NCBI RefSeq assembly: GCF_004571065.1
Contig: NZ_SPQN01000023.1
Span: 1 to 44,419 of the forward strand
DNA: 44,419 nucleotides
Origin: Geodermatophilus sp. DF01-2
GTDB taxonomy: Bacteria; Actinomycetota; Actinomycetes; Mycobacteriales; Geodermatophilaceae
Direction of reading: 5' to 3'
Shown here: one piece after another, positions 44,224-44,419 of the stretch
How positions within the stretch are numbered: position 1 is the first letter of the stretch
Layout of the letters: every line of letters begins with the position of its first letter
Translations under genes and position numbers: made by a program
The notes under the pieces: model-generated
What the model saw: the letters and a program-made list of their open reading frames with translations, nothing else
The model's database searches: none
Told to the model about the DNA's origin: nothing

Positions 44224-44247
44224 CACGGTACGCGGCGGCACTGACGG
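44224..44247 (-). promoter_or_regulatory. RecA-independent (PafBC/RecA-NDp-type) promoter of clgR
   Basis: Read on the minus strand: CCGTCAGTG, exactly eight bases, TACCGT. The GTCAGTG core and N8-TANNNT spacing match the mycobacterial consensus TTGTCRGTG-N8-TANNNT; only the first two bases differ. The -10 is at 44225-44230, about 60 bases before the start codon. Confidence 0.65.
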
Positions 44248-44299
44248 CCACCGCGCCATGCCGGGCGCGTCCGCTGTGGGCGTAACGCCCTCGGCTGTG

Positions 44300-44367
44300 G
44301 GCCCCTTCCCCGGCCCTCCAGGGCGGACCCGAGCCTGCGAGGGCAGTGAGGAGGGGGTCCCTTCTCA
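44300..44367. repeat. GGACCCC intergenic element, copy F
   Basis: Read on the minus strand it starts TGAGAAGGGACCCCC at the stop of the gene entering from the right, then CTCGCAGGCTCGGGTCCGCCCTGGAGGG and GGGGCCCAC at the far end, the same modular plan as the other copies. It lies upstream of the clgR promoter and probably ends the preceding transcript. Confidence 0.55.
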
Positions 44368-44419
44368 GGCGGCCGCGTCGGTGCGCGGCCCGCCCGCCGG
44401 CCCGCCCGCCGGCCCGGCC
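44365..44419 (-). CDS. C-terminal tail of a gene cut by the window edge (partial)
   Basis: The last codons read GPAGGPAGGPRTDAAA and stop at TGA, immediately followed by repeat copy F as in other genes of the window. Only the low-complexity tail is visible, so the product is unknown. In actinobacteria pgsA or cinA often precedes clgR, which makes them candidates by position only. Confidence 0.35.
   Translation of the reverse strand, partial: AGPAGGPAGGPRTDAAA

Noticed and set aside
1..44419. Signs of horizontal transfer, insertion sequences or prophage
   Set aside because: No transposase, integrase or phage genes and no AT-rich stretch were seen; most of the window follows the conserved actinobacterial recA-region order.

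Overview
The window is GC-rich, gene-dense actinobacterial chromosome. The order hflX-dapF-miaA-(LigB-like)-(DUF349)-miaB-gluABCD-recX-recA-DUF3046 ... pspA ... clgR is the locus remembered from mycobacteria, corynebacteria and streptomycetes. Frequent GTG starts, leaderless-looking promoters, a GAAC-N4-GTTC LexA box, a mycothiol-enzyme relative and a family of GGACCCC-type intergenic repeats point to a high-GC soil actinomycete. Geodermatophilaceae (Blastococcus, Geodermatophilus, Modestobacter) is my best guess, by inference only. No tRNA, rRNA, insertion sequence, prophage or CRISPR array was seen.

Layout. (1) 217-7393: a minus-strand operon of class III CoA-transferase, ABC ATPase, lipoprotein binding protein, fused permease and crotonase-fold protein. 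It diverges from an IclR regulator across a palindrome-rich 111-bp gap and ends in a 17-bp perfect hairpin. It looks like uptake plus CoA activation of an unidentified organic acid. (2) 7397-16855: a secreted propeller-like protein, a PAP2 phosphatase, then hflX, dapF, miaA, a LigB-like protein, DUF349 and miaB. (3) 16966-20275: gluABCD amino-acid importer with a strong hairpin between the binding-protein gene and the permease genes. (4) 20393-24348: recX-recA with two stacked DNA-damage promoters, a frameshifted DinB-like gene, DUF3046 and a 36-residue membrane protein. (5) 24333-32534: MFS exporter, acyl-CoA dehydrogenase, and the repair pair lhr and nei. (6) 32632-41475: pspA, a PfkB kinase with a GNAT, and an alpha-glucoside/trehalose-type importer with its GH13 glucosidase. 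(7) 41646-44419: DUF4032 kinase-like protein, TetR, ClgR, and the tail of a further gene.

Three themes cut across the genes. A repeated intergenic element begins at or beside the stop codons of several genes and sits at convergent ends like a bidirectional terminator. A DNA-damage promoter pattern (TGTCAG or GTCAGTG, eight bases, TANNNT) lies upstream of both recA and clgR. Several genes have a -10 hexamer only 6-9 bases before the start codon, which implies leaderless mRNAs and decides their starts.
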